Shown: positions 5,860 to 14,348, numbered from the stretch's first letter. The stretch is 33,847 nt of DNA from Microvirga arvi (GCF_016892765.1 NZ_JAFEMD010000057.1:1-33847), one strand, 5' to 3'. Numbers and translations are program-made. Notes: generated by a model not told the origin, from the letters alone.

Positions 5860-7416
5860 TCAGAGCATCGGCTGCAGACGCCTCGCCATTTCGACCGCGG
5901 CAGCATAGTCGGTCTTTCCGGAGCCCAGCACGGGGATGCTCGACACGAGAATGGAGCGCGGGACCCAGAGCTCGGGAAAGCCGTGGCCCTTGGCATGGGC
6001 CAGGAGCACATCGCGATCCGCATCCCCCTTGTCGGTGATGAGGACGATCTGCTCGCCCTTGCGCGGATCCGGAATTGCGACCACCACATGGCTGCTGTCG
6101 GGCCAGAGGGTCTGGACGGTCGCCTCGATGGCAGCGAGGGACACCATCTCGCCCCCTATCTTGGCAAAGCGCTTCGCACGTCCTCGGATCGTGACGATGC
6201 CGTCATCCACCGTGACGATGTCGCCCGTGTCATGCCAGCCGTCGACCGGCGGATGGACGCGATCAGGTGACGAGGGGTCGAGGTAGCCCTTCATAACGTT
6301 CGGGCCGCGCACATGCAGGCGCCCGCCCTCCTGGATCCCCTCGACGGGCTCCAGCCGCCATTCGATGCCGGGCAGAAAGTGTCCCACCGAGCCGGGGCGG
6401 TTCGTGTCGGGGAGGTTGCAGGCAATGACCGGCGAGCACTCGGTGGCACCGTAGCCCTCGACGATGACGGTGCCGTGCCGGTCCCAAAGCCGGCGCGTTT
6501 CGTCCTTCACCCGCTCGGCTCCGGCGATCACGAAGCGCACGCTCGCCAGATCGTCCTCCCCGGCGGCGCGGGCATAGCCCTGCAGGAAGGTATCGGTGGC
6601 GAGCATCACCGTCGCGCGCGTTCCCGCAACGAGCTTCGGGATCTGCCGATAGTGCAGCGGGCTCGGATAGAGCACCGACTTCATTCCATTGAGCAAAGCC
6701 GTCAGAAGACCCGCCGTGAGGCCGAAGGAATGGAAGATCGGCAGCGGATCGAAGAAGACGTCATCGTCCTTCAGCACATCGCCTGCCAGGGCTTTCACCT
6801 GATACGCATTCGCGACCAGATTGGCGTTCGACAGCACGACGCCTTTCGGCACGCCCTCCGAGCCCGACGTGAAGAGCAGGACGGCCGGATCGTCGGGTCG
6901 GACTTTCGCGCCGGCATGGATGCGCCGCGCCATCCATGAATCGACAAGCCCGCGCAGCTTGTCGAGACTCGTGATCCCTGCACGGACATCCTCGAGCCAG
7001 AGGATCCTGCGCCCCTCTCCGAGAGCCTCGATCAGGTCGTCGAGCTTGCCCTGCTCGACGAAGCGGCGCGAGGTCACGATCGTCTCGACCTCGCCCACCT
7101 CGCAGGCGGCCCTGATGTTCTTAAGACCTGCCGTGAAGTTCAGGAAGGCGGGTACGCGTCCGAAGGCGTTGAGGCCGAACAGGGTGACCGCAATGGCCTG
7201 CACGTTCGGCAGCAGCACGCCGACAGGCTCACGCTCCTTCGTCAGGCTCGCGAGCTTGCGCCCGAGCACCAGTGAGCCGAGGACGAGGCGGCCGAAGGTG
7301 ATCGGCTGGCGCTCCAGGTCTTCCAGGGCGGCCTTATTGCGGCCGAAGCTGTCCCTGGCGTCGAGGAGTGCCCCGAAAAGGGTTTTGCGCGTCCGCGCGA
7401 TATCGAACTCCGCCAC
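5860..7416 (-). CDS. AMP-forming acyl-ACP/acyl-CoA synthetase, Aas-like ligase
   Basis: A 518-residue adenylate-forming enzyme. The P-loop motif LLFTSGSEGVPKGVVLS is at about 180-196, EGYGATECSPV at 320-330, GWHDTGD at 393-399, the hinge GRAKRFAKIGGE at 412-423 and the catalytic Lys in LGSGKTDY at about 501. The RAKRFAKI.GEMVSL hinge and FTSGSEG P-loop are those of the acyl-ACP synthetase half of Aas, so activation of fatty acids onto ACP is more likely than plain acyl-CoA formation. The acyltransferase domain fused in enteric Aas is absent. Translation starts at GTG 7416 with AGGAG 7 bases upstream, 18 bases after gpt, so the two form an operon. Substrate choice is inferred. Confidence 0.85.
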   Translation of the reverse strand: MAEFDIARTRKTLFGALLDARDSFGRNKAALEDLERQPITFGRLVLGSLVLGRKLASLTKEREPVGVLLPNVQAIAVTLFGLNAFGRVPAFLNFTAGLKNIRAACEVGEVETIVTSRRFVEQGKLDDLIEALGEGRRILWLEDVRAGITSLDKLRGLVDSWMARRIHAGAKVRPDDPAVLLFTSGSEGVPKGVVLSNANLVANAYQVKALAGDVLKDDDVFFDPLPIFHSFGLTAGLLTALLNGMKSVLYPSPLHYRQIPKLVAGTRATVMLATDTFLQGYARAAGEDDLASVRFVIAGAERVKDETRRLWDRHGTVIVEGYGATECSPVIACNLPDTNRPGSVGHFLPGIEWRLEPVEGIQEGGRLHVRGPNVMKGYLDPSSPDRVHPPVDGWHDTGDIVTVDDGIVTIRGRAKRFAKIGGEMVSLAAIEATVQTLWPDSSHVVVAIPDPRKGEQIVLITDKGDADRDVLLAHAKGHGFPELWVPRSILVSSIPVLGSGKTDYAAAVEMARRLQPML

Positions 7417-7434
7417 GGGCGCGCTCCTGATGAA

Positions 7435-7947
7435 CTAGCCGGCCGAGCCTTCGCGGATCGGCGCCTGGTAGGCCAGTCCCATATCCCAGGGGAAGTAGAT
7501 CCATGTGTCCTGACTCACTTCCGTCACGAAGGTGTCGATCAGGGGACGTCCGGCGGGCTTGGCATAGACGGCGGCGAAATGCGCGTTGGGCAGCATGTCG
7601 CGGACGATCTTGGCCGTCTTGCCGGTATCGGTCAGGTCGTCGATCACGAGCACGCCCTTGCCCGTCCCGTCGCCCAGCGCCTTGATGGCGGGCGCGATGT
7701 CCTTCAGCACCTGCAGCTCGCCCTGGTTCTTGTAGTCGTGATAGCTCGCGATGCAGACGCTCTCGATGAGGCGCACATCAAGCTCGCGGGCCACGATGGC
7801 GGCGGGCACGAGGCCGCCGCGGGTGATGCAGACGATCGCCTCGAACGGACCGGCCGCCGCAAGGCGCCACGCAAGGGCACGGCAATCGCGGTGGAACTGA
7901 TCCCAGGAGACGGGGAAGGCTTTGGGAGAGGTCGGTGACATCGGCAT
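7435..7947 (-). CDS. gpt: xanthine phosphoribosyltransferase
   Basis: A 170-residue purine phosphoribosyltransferase of the bacterial Gpt type. It salvages xanthine and guanine with PRPP to XMP and GMP in the cytosol. The PRPP-binding motif VLVIDDLTDTGKT lies near residues 95-107, ITRGGLVPA gives the early loop, and SYHDYKNQG and the C-terminal WIYFPWD are typical. Start 7947 or 7941 cannot be separated; AAGAAGAG lies just upstream of both. It heads a two-gene unit with the acyl-ACP-synthetase-like gene. A repeat element fills the gap behind it, and the longer open frame through that repeat is not coding. Confidence 0.9.
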   Translation of the reverse strand: MPMSPTSPKAFPVSWDQFHRDCRALAWRLAAAGPFEAIVCITRGGLVPAAIVARELDVRLIESVCIASYHDYKNQGELQVLKDIAPAIKALGDGTGKGVLVIDDLTDTGKTAKIVRDMLPNAHFAAVYAKPAGRPLIDTFVTEVSQDTWIYFPWDMGLAYQAPIREGSAG

Positions 7948-7978
7948 GCTCTTCTTGACGGTGGTGGCGAGGATAACG

Positions 7979-8089
7979 CTTAGAGCATCGGACCCGAAAG
8001 GGGATCCCGCTTTTGGGATCGATCCGATGCTCAACTTTTTAAAGAACGCATCGTTTGGAGCGAACCCGGAGGTCCGCACGATACGCTAG
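7979..8089. repeat. palindromic intergenic repeat, family 1, copy B
   Basis: Shares the layout of 3118-3249. It has a GAGCATCGGACCC...GATCCGATGCTC hairpin, a TTTAAAGAACGCATCGTT link, then GGTCCGCACGATACGCTAG. The arms are less perfect than in copy A and the second half is shorter. Its final CTA supplies the stop codon of the CinA-like gene at 8086-8088, so the element abuts or slightly overlaps that coding end. Confidence 0.72.
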
Positions 8090-8832
8090 AGAGGCGCCCG
8101 GTCACCCTTGAGGCGGGCGAGATGATCGCGGACGGCGGTGGCGGCCCGGGCAACCGCGTCCGGGTCCTTGCCCCGCACGACGATCTGGTTGCGGAAACCG
8201 CTGGTCGAGAAAGACGGATAGGACCCGATGGAGACGCTCGGGTGTGACGAGGCGATCTGGCCGAGGCCCTCGGCATAGATGCCCTCGGCCAGCCCCTCCG
8301 CCTCGATGGTCTCGATGATCATGCGCGCGCCGGTCTCCAGATTCGGCGCGATGTTGTCGAGCATGGCCTGCATGATCGAAGGCACGCCCGCCATGACGAA
8401 GACATTGCCGATGCGGAAGCCCGGCGCCTTGGAGATCGGGTTCTCGATCAGGTCGGCGCCATCGGGGATGCGGGCCATGCGCAGGCGGGCCTCGTTGAGA
8501 TCTTCCGGATTGTAGCGCTCCCGGAGCATCGCCACCGCCCGGGGATCGTGATCGATCCCGACGCCGAAGGCCTTGGCGATGCCGTCGGCGGTGATGTCGT
8601 CATGGGTCGGGCCGATGCCGCCGGTGGTGAGGAGATAGGTGTAGCGGCTGCGCAGGGCATTGACCGCATCCACGATCTCCTCCTCCACGTCGGGCACGAC
8701 GCGGACCTCGCGCAGGTCGATGCCGATCCCGGTCAGGTACTCGGCGATGTAGCCGATATTCTTGTCCTTGGTGCGCCCGGTAAGGATCTCATCGCCGATG
8801 ATGAGAAGGGCTGCTGTGACGGAGACGGCCAT
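8086..8832 (-). CDS. CinA/MoaB-type molybdopterin-binding domain protein
   Basis: A 248-residue protein. Residues 5-170 form a MoCF-biosynthesis (MoaB/MogA) fold: ALLIIGDEILTGRTKDKN at the start, TTGGIGPTHDDIT near 70-82 and the PG.R..N..VMAGVPSIM block. This matches the N-terminal domain of competence/damage-inducible CinA; the C-terminal nicotinamide-nucleotide amidase domain of full CinA is missing. The role is uncertain: pyrophosphatase-type activity is known for some CinA N-terminal domains, and molybdopterin binding is the family label. The stop codon falls in a repeat element, so the last residues (DRAPL) may reflect the repeat insertion. Confidence 0.85.
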   Translation of the reverse strand: MAVSVTAALLIIGDEILTGRTKDKNIGYIAEYLTGIGIDLREVRVVPDVEEEIVDAVNALRSRYTYLLTTGGIGPTHDDITADGIAKAFGVGIDHDPRAVAMLRERYNPEDLNEARLRMARIPDGADLIENPISKAPGFRIGNVFVMAGVPSIMQAMLDNIAPNLETGARMIIETIEAEGLAEGIYAEGLGQIASSHPSVSIGSYPSFSTSGFRNQIVVRGKDPDAVARAATAVRDHLARLKGDRAPL

Positions 8833-8919
8833 GCGCAGGGATCCTTTTGGGGGCGTTTAGCCCTAGAAACGGCAATTCTCAAGCACCGGCAAGAGTTCAT
8901 CCCACTGCCATCCCCGGCC

Positions 8920-9180
8920 TTGTGCTCCTCTGTGGATCCTTGCCGTGTCATCCTCGGACTTGACCCAGGAACGGCTATGACAAAGCGGCAGAGATTTAAG
9001 TCTGTCAAAGAACCAGCGCCTTGGGGCCCGCAGCGTGAGCTGCGAGCCTTCAGGTTGAGATCGAGGGTGGCGCGTCGGGCAGCCCGGCTCGATGATGTGT
9101 GGTGAAAGTGAGAGCCAGACTGCTCGTCACGCGCGGTTTGTTTCAGCGGACCTGGATCGAAGCCAGGATCGGCCACCCGC
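8920..9180. other. gene-free stretch with repeat-like sequence
   Basis: The 762-base gap 8833-9594 has no convincing gene. Around 8950-8970 the GTCATCCTCGGACTTGACCC type sequence resembles dispersed alphaproteobacterial repeats. Open frames here on the minus strand translate to Ser/Arg/Pro-rich, repeat-derived strings (VIAVPGSSPRMTRQG) rather than protein. The remaining bases to 9320 show no feature I can name. Confidence 0.35.
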
Positions 9181-9328
9181 GATCACAGGCGTGCGAGGCC
9201 TGCGGCGGGACCGCTCTCCGCCCCACTCTTGCGACGCCTCGCGAGCGCGCCCCTCGAGGGCGGGGATAGGGAATGATATAGCCGAGCTTAGGACAACTGT
9301 CAAGAACAAAATGAGAACGTACACCCTG

Positions 9329-9460
9329 CCCTCTCCCCTTTAGCGGGAGAGGGTGGCCCTCGCGTCAGCGAGGGTCGGGAGAGGGGCAGTGCTCGTGCAA
9401 TCACGCCCCCTCTCCCGGCTCACTTTCGTTCGCCACCCTCCCCCGCACAGGGGGGAGGGA
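9329..9460. repeat. CCCTCTCCC-type intergenic repeat with three hairpins
   Basis: Three successive inverted repeats: CCTCTCCC/GGGAGAGG (about 9330-9352), CCCTCGC-gtca-GCGAGGG (9358-9375) and CCTCCCCC-gcaca-GGGGGGAGG (about 9437-9460), with a further CCCCTCTCCCGG between. This G/C-rich pattern is a common dispersed repeat of alphaproteobacterial genomes. It lies upstream of sfsA with about 135 bases to the start. Confidence 0.6.
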
Positions 9461-9594
9461 ATGCCCATGCCCTGTCCTGCAGCCGATTCCCGGAGCGGCT
9501 GACGCCATCCGGGATGACGCTCCGCGGCACGGGTTGAACCTAAGGCTTCACCCCTGCTACGAGAGATTTTTTTACAGTCGAATGTTGGTTTTGG

Positions 9595-10314
9595 ATGCGT
9601 TTTCAGGAAACCCTGCTCGAGGGCCGTCTCATCGAGCGCTACAAGCGATTTCTGGCAGATATTGAGCTTGATACCGGCGAGGCGGTCACCGCCCATTGCG
9701 CCAATCCCGGAGCCATGATGGGCTTAAAAGAGCCCGGCAGCCGGGTCTTTCTCTCGCGGGCGACGAACCCGGACCGCAAGCTCAAGTACAATTGGGAGTT
9801 CGTGGAGGTGGCCGCCGGCGGCGGTCCGCTCCAGCTCATCGGGATCAACACCTCCCGCCCCAACCTGCTGGTGGCGGAGGCCCTGCGCGAGGGTCGCCTC
9901 GCACCGTTTGCCCGCTATGACCGGGTTCGGCCGGAGGTGAAGTACGGCCGCAACAGCCGGGTCGACTTCCTGCTCGAGAAGGATGGGGAGCCGCCCTGCT
10001 ACCTGGAGGTGAAGAACTGCCACCTCATGCGCGAGGCGGGCTTCGCCGAATTCCCGGACTGCGTCGCGGCCCGCAGCGCCAAGCACCTCTATGAGCTGGC
10101 CGACATGGCCGCCCAGGGCGCGCGAGCCGCCCTCGTCTATGTCATCCAGATGGATGCCGGACGCTTCGACGTCGCCCGCGACATCGACCCGGCCTACGAC
10201 AAGGCCTTCCGGCACGCCCTCGCCTCGGGGGTGGAATCCTATGCCTATGTCTGCCGGATCACGCCGCAGGAGGTGACGATCGACCGCCCCGTGGAAATCG
10301 TGACGCCGCGGTAG
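9595..10314 (+). CDS. sfsA: SfsA, sugar fermentation stimulation family
   Basis: A 239-residue protein close to the usual SfsA length. It has the N-terminal OB-like part (RFLADIELDTGEAVTAHCAN, PGAMMGL) and a nuclease-like C-terminal domain with VDFLLEKDG and CYLEVKNC, plus PDCVAARSAKHLYEL. SfsA was named from an E. coli overexpression phenotype and binds DNA non-specifically; the E-V-K motif suggests a nuclease fold. The exact role is unsettled. The start at 9595 has no good ribosome site but matches the family N-terminus. Convergent with the FkbM gene, with a repeat pair between. Confidence 0.92.
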   Translation: MRFQETLLEGRLIERYKRFLADIELDTGEAVTAHCANPGAMMGLKEPGSRVFLSRATNPDRKLKYNWEFVEVAAGGGPLQLIGINTSRPNLLVAEALREGRLAPFARYDRVRPEVKYGRNSRVDFLLEKDGEPPCYLEVKNCHLMREAGFAEFPDCVAARSAKHLYELADMAAQGARAALVYVIQMDAGRFDVARDIDPAYDKAFRHALASGVESYAYVCRITPQEVTIDRPVEIVTPR

Positions 10315-10352
10315 AGCCCGAGTTTGTTCCGGGGTGTCCAAACGCCCTCGGT

Positions 10353-10482
10353 GTCATCCCCGCGCAGGCGGGGATCCATAACCACGACACCCTTCAAAGA
10401 AGGCGCTTCGGAAGCCGCTTTGCCGATCCTGCACCGTCACCGTTTATGGATCCCGGGCTCCGCTGCGCGGCCCCGGGATGAC
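10353..10482. repeat. paired inverted GTCATCCC repeats
   Basis: GTCATCCCCGCGCAGGCGGG at 10353 onward and its partner ending CCCCGGGATGAC at 10482 are inverted relative to each other, with GGATCCATA and TATGGATCCC facing inward. Each half also folds on itself. They fill the space between the convergent sfsA and FkbM genes. This is a widespread alphaproteobacterial intergenic repeat type and may act as a transcript end. Confidence 0.65.
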
Positions 10483-10497
10483 AGCGCAGGAGCAGTA

Positions 10498-11328
10498 CTA
10501 GGAGCGCTCGAACACCAGGTTCATCTTGGTCTCGAGGATGGGTTGGTAGCCCTTGCTCTTCAGGAGCCCGACCACATCGCTCTGCCAGCGCTCGGGCACG
10601 TTCGCGACGATGAACAACGACGGGTAGAAGGAAGCCGGCGCATCCCGGAAAAAGGGGTCGAGCACCAGATCCTCCGCCCCCTCCACGTCGAGCTTGATCG
10701 CGTCCACGCGGGTCAGGCCCTCCCGGGTCAGAAGGTCGAGCAGGGTCACGGCCGGAACGCGGATCGCATCGGTCTGGCTCGAATTGACGATCTTGAGGCT
10801 CGCCTCGCCCCGGTTGAGAGGGTCGAGGAAGAGGGTGAGCTCGCCCGTCTTGTCCGCCACGGCGCAGTCGACGGCCTTGATGGTGCAGGAGGGGTTCTGG
10901 CGGATATTGTAGATGAGACGGTCGAAGATTTCCGGCTGGGGCTCGACCGCGAGGATGCGGGTCGAGACGGCGGGCCCAGCCTCCTGCGCCAGGAAAAGGG
11001 CATACCAGCCGACATTCGAACCCACATCGATGAAGGTGAACCCGTCCTTGATCCTCGAGGTCAGGATCTTGAGCTCGTCGGCGTCGAAGTACTGGGGCGT
11101 AAAGAGAAGCCGGCGCTCGCAGACGTTCTTGTAGGGGTAGAGCCGCATCCGCACGCCGAAGGTCTCCAGATCGAGCGGCGGACCCTTCAGCATCTTCATC
11201 GCCAGATGGCGCAGCATCAGGGCGAGCCGGCGGCCGGCCCAGCCCTCGGGCAACCCGCGCGTCCGGTCGATCACCCAGCGGGTGAGACCTGAAGGCGCAA
11301 AGTCCCCGAAGGGGCGGGAATCATTCAT
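10498..11328 (-). CDS. FkbM-family SAM-dependent methyltransferase
   Basis: A protein of about 276 residues with the SAM-binding motif I FIDVGSNVGWYALFLA, the acidic motif II ILAVEPQP, and LDVEGAEDLVL, all signatures of the FkbM methyltransferase family. These enzymes O-methylate sugars of glycans, lipopolysaccharide or secondary metabolites. No glycan cluster surrounds it, so the substrate is open. I favour ATG 11328 (MNDSRPF); GTG 11349 is an in-frame alternative, and neither has a strong ribosome site. Confidence 0.88.
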   Translation of the reverse strand: MNDSRPFGDFAPSGLTRWVIDRTRGLPEGWAGRRLALMLRHLAMKMLKGPPLDLETFGVRMRLYPYKNVCERRLLFTPQYFDADELKILTSRIKDGFTFIDVGSNVGWYALFLAQEAGPAVSTRILAVEPQPEIFDRLIYNIRQNPSCTIKAVDCAVADKTGELTLFLDPLNRGEASLKIVNSSQTDAIRVPAVTLLDLLTREGLTRVDAIKLDVEGAEDLVLDPFFRDAPASFYPSLFIVANVPERWQSDVVGLLKSKGYQPILETKMNLVFERS

Positions 11329-11484
11329 TAGCGAGACATCCAAAGCCACGAAGCGGACGAACAGGGTTGCTCATGACACCCTCGGGCGCCAATCGCAAGC
11401 GGGGCATGAGGTCTTTGCGAGAGGTCTTCGCTTGCGTCGCGCGCGGCGATCCTTACATTCCGGGCAACAGATCAAGGATTGAGC

Positions 11485-12294
11485 ATGACCGAGACCGATG
11501 TTGTCGAGCGCAAGCGCGCCGCCGAGATCCCGCTCCACGGACCTGCGGACTTCGAAGGGATGCGGCGCGCCGGCGGCATGGTGGCCGAATGCCTGGACAT
11601 GCTCTCGGAGCACGTGAAGCCCGGCGTCACGACGGACTTCCTGGACGGGCTCGCCTTCGACTTCATCCGCGACCATGGCGCCTATCCGGCCTGCCTGCAT
11701 TACCGCGGCTACACCAAGACGATCTGCACCTCGATCAACCATGTGGTCTGCCACGGCATCCCGAACGACAAACCTCTGCGCGACGGCGACATCATGAATG
11801 TCGACGTGACCCTCATCCTCGACGGGTGGCATGGCGATTCAAGCCGCATGTACTACGTGGGCGAGGTGCCGCGCCGGGCGCAGAGGCTGTGCGAAATCAC
11901 CTATGAATGCCTCCTGCGCGGCATCGCCGCCGTCAAGCCCGGCGCGACCACCAACGACATCGGCGCAGCCATCCAATCCTATGCGGAGGCCGAGCGCTGC
12001 TCCGTGGTGCGGGACTTCTGCGGCCACGGCATCGGCAAGGTCTTCCACGATTCGCCGACGATCCTCCATTACGTGGAGCCAGCCTACAACGTAGAGCTGA
12101 AACCCGGCATGTTCTTCACCATCGAGCCCATGATCAATATAGGGAGGCCGCAGGTGAAGGTGCTCTCCGACGGCTGGACCGCCGTGACCCGCGACCGCTC
12201 CCTCTCGGCCCAGTTCGAGCACATGGTGGGCGTGACGGAGACCGGCGTGGAGGTCTTCACCTATTCGCCGAAGGGGCTGGACAAGCCGTCTTGA
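11485..12294 (+). CDS. map: type I methionine aminopeptidase
   Basis: A 269-residue enzyme that removes the initiator Met from nascent proteins. All five metal ligands are visible: Asp in MNVDVT, Asp in HGDSSR, His in GHGIGKVFH, Glu in FTIEPM and Glu in QFEHM. The substrate histidine lies in INHVVCHGIP. Start ATG 11485 has AAGGA 6 bases upstream; the TTG two codons earlier is not needed. radC follows on the same strand after about 110 bases, an arrangement seen in related genomes. Confidence 0.96.
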   Translation: MTETDVVERKRAAEIPLHGPADFEGMRRAGGMVAECLDMLSEHVKPGVTTDFLDGLAFDFIRDHGAYPACLHYRGYTKTICTSINHVVCHGIPNDKPLRDGDIMNVDVTLILDGWHGDSSRMYYVGEVPRRAQRLCEITYECLLRGIAAVKPGATTNDIGAAIQSYAEAERCSVVRDFCGHGIGKVFHDSPTILHYVEPAYNVELKPGMFFTIEPMINIGRPQVKVLSDGWTAVTRDRSLSAQFEHMVGVTETGVEVFTYSPKGLDKPS

Positions 12295-12402
12295 TCCGAG
12301 CTTGACACTAGCCTGCCGCATCGCTTCTGGCCTACAAGGTAACAATGCTGCGTCGGAATGCGCGTTCCGGAGCACATTGAGGGCACGAAGCAACAGACAG
12401 GC

Positions 12403-13086
12403 ATGAGCGACGACCTTCCCCATTATCACGGCCACCGCGACCGGCTGCGCGCCCGCTTCATGGAGGTGGGCGGCGATGCGGTGCCGGATTACGAGCTGCT
12501 GGAACTCGTGCTCTTCCGCTCGATCCCGCGGCGCGACGTGAAGCCCATCGCCAAGGAACTGCTCAAGCGCTTCGGCACATTCGCCGAAGTGCTGGCGGCC
12601 TCCCCGGCCCGGCTCATGGAGGTGGACGGGATCGGCGACAGCGTGGTCACGGATCTGAAAATCGTGGAGGCTTCCGCCCGGCGCCTTGCCAAGGGAGAGG
12701 TGGCGAAGCGCCCTGTCCTGTCCTCCTGGACCACGGTCATCGACTATTGCCGCACCGCGATGGCCTTCATGGACAAGGAGCAGTTCAGGCTCCTTTTCCT
12801 CGACAAGCGCAACGCGCTCATCGCCGACGAGGTGCAGCAATCGGGCACAATCGACCACACCCCGGTCTATCCCCGCGAGGTGGTGAAGCGCGCCCTCGAA
12901 CTCTCGGCTTCGGCTTTGATTTTGGTCCACAATCATCCCTCGGGGGACCCGACCCCGTCCTCCGCCGACGTGAAGATGACCCGCGAGATCATCGAAGTGG
13001 CGAAGCCCCTGGGGATCACCGTCCATGACCACATCATCGTGGGCCGCGAGGGCCATGCGAGCCTCAAGGGCCTGCGCCTGATCTGA
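12403..13086 (+). CDS. radC: RadC-family JAB-domain protein
   Basis: About 227 residues. The N-terminal helix-hairpin-helix region carries LMEVDGIGDSVVTDLKIVEA, and the C-terminal JAB1/MPN metalloprotease-like domain has HNHPSGDPTPSSAD with the metal-binding His-x-His...Asp set. Despite its name, the family has no firmly established role in DNA repair. ATG 12403 (MSDDLPHYHGHRDRL) is preferred because the family usually begins close to the HGHR motif; ATG 12358 would add 15 unremarkable residues. Transcription with map is likely. Confidence 0.92.
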   Translation: MSDDLPHYHGHRDRLRARFMEVGGDAVPDYELLELVLFRSIPRRDVKPIAKELLKRFGTFAEVLAASPARLMEVDGIGDSVVTDLKIVEASARRLAKGEVAKRPVLSSWTTVIDYCRTAMAFMDKEQFRLLFLDKRNALIADEVQQSGTIDHTPVYPREVVKRALELSASALILVHNHPSGDPTPSSADVKMTREIIEVAKPLGITVHDHIIVGREGHASLKGLRLI

Positions 13087-13096
13087 GCTTGAGCGG

Positions 13097-13121
13097 AGAA
13101 CCAAGCCTATCCCGTTGCGTT
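13097..13121 (+). promoter_or_regulatory. EcfG-type promoter candidate for the PRC-barrel gene
   Basis: AGAAC at 13097-13101, exactly 16 bases, then CGTT at 13118-13121: one mismatch from GGAAC-N16-CGTT. The predicted leader to ATG 13157 is about 29 bases, much like the sites before nepR and the 24-aa gene. PRC-barrel genes occur in known general-stress regulons. Confidence 0.45.
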
Positions 13122-13156
13122 AGACCTTCACTGAAAACGCAATCGGGAGATGATAA

Positions 13157-13639
13157 ATGAAGAAGCTGACGCTCACCGCCGGCCTGATCGGCTCCACCCT
13201 GCTGGCCTCGGCCGCTCTGGCCCAAACCGCGCCTTCGACCCCTGCCCAGCCTTCCGCAGCCAATGCCTCGTCGGGTACGACTTTCATGACGCGCCTCGAG
13301 GCTGGCCAGATGCTCGCCTCCAAGATCATGGACGAGGATGTGGTCGGCGCCGACAACAAGGATATCGGCGACGTCGAGGATCTGGTGCTCGACCGCAGCG
13401 GACGTGTCGTGGCCGTGATCATAGAGGTGGACAAGGGATTGGGTGACCGCACGGTGGCCCTGCCCCTGAGCGCGGTCCAGATCAATGCGGCCGATGCGGC
13501 GACCACTGGTTCCGTCCAAGGCTCGGGCCAGACCGCCGGCTCGTCGTCCGCACGGAAGAGCGATGACATGCAGATCGTCGTGAACATGCCGGTGGACCAG
13601 CTCAAGGCGGCCCCGGAATTCGACGACGACAACGACTAA
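13157..13639 (+). CDS. secreted PRC-barrel domain protein
   Basis: A 160-residue precursor with a signal peptide (MKKLTLTAGLIGSTLLASAALA), a Ser/Ala/Pro linker, and one PRC-barrel domain at about residues 45-120 (ASKIMDEDVVGADNKDIGDV, then VLDRSGRVVAVIIEVD). It ends in an acidic tail (EFDDDND). PRC-barrels form small beta-barrels involved in protein or surface interactions; a periplasmic stress role is plausible. GGGAG lies 8 bases before the ATG. An EcfG-like promoter is upstream, and a strong terminator follows nine bases after the stop. Confidence 0.88.
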   Translation: MKKLTLTAGLIGSTLLASAALAQTAPSTPAQPSAANASSGTTFMTRLEAGQMLASKIMDEDVVGADNKDIGDVEDLVLDRSGRVVAVIIEVDKGLGDRTVALPLSAVQINAADAATTGSVQGSGQTAGSSSARKSDDMQIVVNMPVDQLKAAPEFDDDND

Positions 13640-13647
13640 GAGAAACA

Positions 13648-13678
13648 GAGCCTGCGGCCGTCGGACGGCCGCAGGCTC
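13648..13678. terminator. bidirectional terminator between PRC-barrel and exoD genes
   Basis: A near-perfect 31-base palindrome, GAGCCTGCGGCCGTC to GACGGCCGCAGGCTC around one central base, followed by GTTCTAT. It sits between convergent stops at 13639 and 13682. Confidence 0.75.
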
Positions 13679-13681
13679 GTT

Positions 13682-14278
13682 CTATATGAGCGTGTCGATC
13701 CCGGTGAAGATCGCGTAGACGAAGCCGAGGCTGAGCGTCAGGCCGATGGAGCCGACCACCAGGCCTCCCACCACCACGAGACCATCCCGCTCGACGAGCC
13801 CCAGGCCGACGAGGCACACGGCGAGGCCGAGGGGAATCTGCCCCACAAAGGGTGGCGCGAAGAGAAGTCCCACCGACAGGATCAGGATCACCGCGCCCAT
13901 GAGGCGCATGGCGAATGGCGTGTCGAGGAAGGTCATGCGCGGACGCGAAATGCGCTCCAGCCGGCGAAAGGCCGGGACGGCACGGCCCACCGCCCGCTCC
14001 ACGTCCGTGCGGGCCACCGAGCGGTTCATGAGCTGGCGCGGCAGCCATGGGACTTCACGGCCGAAGACGATCTGGATGGCGACGAGCGCCAGCAGGAGGC
14101 CGCAGACCAGGGGGATCGGCGGCGGCATGGGAAGGCAGTTGGGCAGCCCGAGCAGAACGACGAGGAGCGAGAAGGCCCTGTCCTGGAGAACCGCCATGAT
14201 CTCGCGCACAGTGAGGCGCTCGCCTGGCTGGGAGGCAAGGGCGAGCAGAATTTGGGAAGTGCGCGCGTTGGAAAACAA
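13682..14278 (-). CDS. exoD: ExoD-family exopolysaccharide synthesis protein
   Basis: A 198-residue inner-membrane protein. The conserved opening (SQILLALASQPGERLTVREI, GLPNCLPMPPPIPLVCG) and several hydrophobic segments in the second half match ExoD. In rhizobia exoD mutants have altered exopolysaccharide and alkali sensitivity; the biochemical role is unknown. Translation seems to begin at TTG 14278 with AGGG just upstream. No exo cluster is nearby, which is usual for this gene. Confidence 0.88.
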   Translation of the reverse strand: MFSNARTSQILLALASQPGERLTVREIMAVLQDRAFSLLVVLLGLPNCLPMPPPIPLVCGLLLALVAIQIVFGREVPWLPRQLMNRSVARTDVERAVGRAVPAFRRLERISRPRMTFLDTPFAMRLMGAVILILSVGLLFAPPFVGQIPLGLAVCLVGLGLVERDGLVVVGGLVVGSIGLTLSLGFVYAIFTGIDTLI

Positions 14279-14348
14279 GGAGCCCTGACAGGTTCGGGGA
14301 TGCTCAGGGCGCCTCTCTACCTGACTTAACGTCCGGGGCCAAGGCGTA

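Noticed and set aside
7948..8079. N-terminal extension of gpt
   Set aside because: It reads through the family 1 repeat; the Gpt fold begins at 7947/7941.
8733..9176. 147-codon minus-strand frame between the CinA-like gene and sfsA
   Set aside because: Overlaps the start of the real gene and translates repeat sequence; no protein-like pattern.
11839..13104. 421-codon minus-strand frame antisense to map and radC
   Set aside because: Shadow of two well-identified genes with intact motifs on the plus strand.
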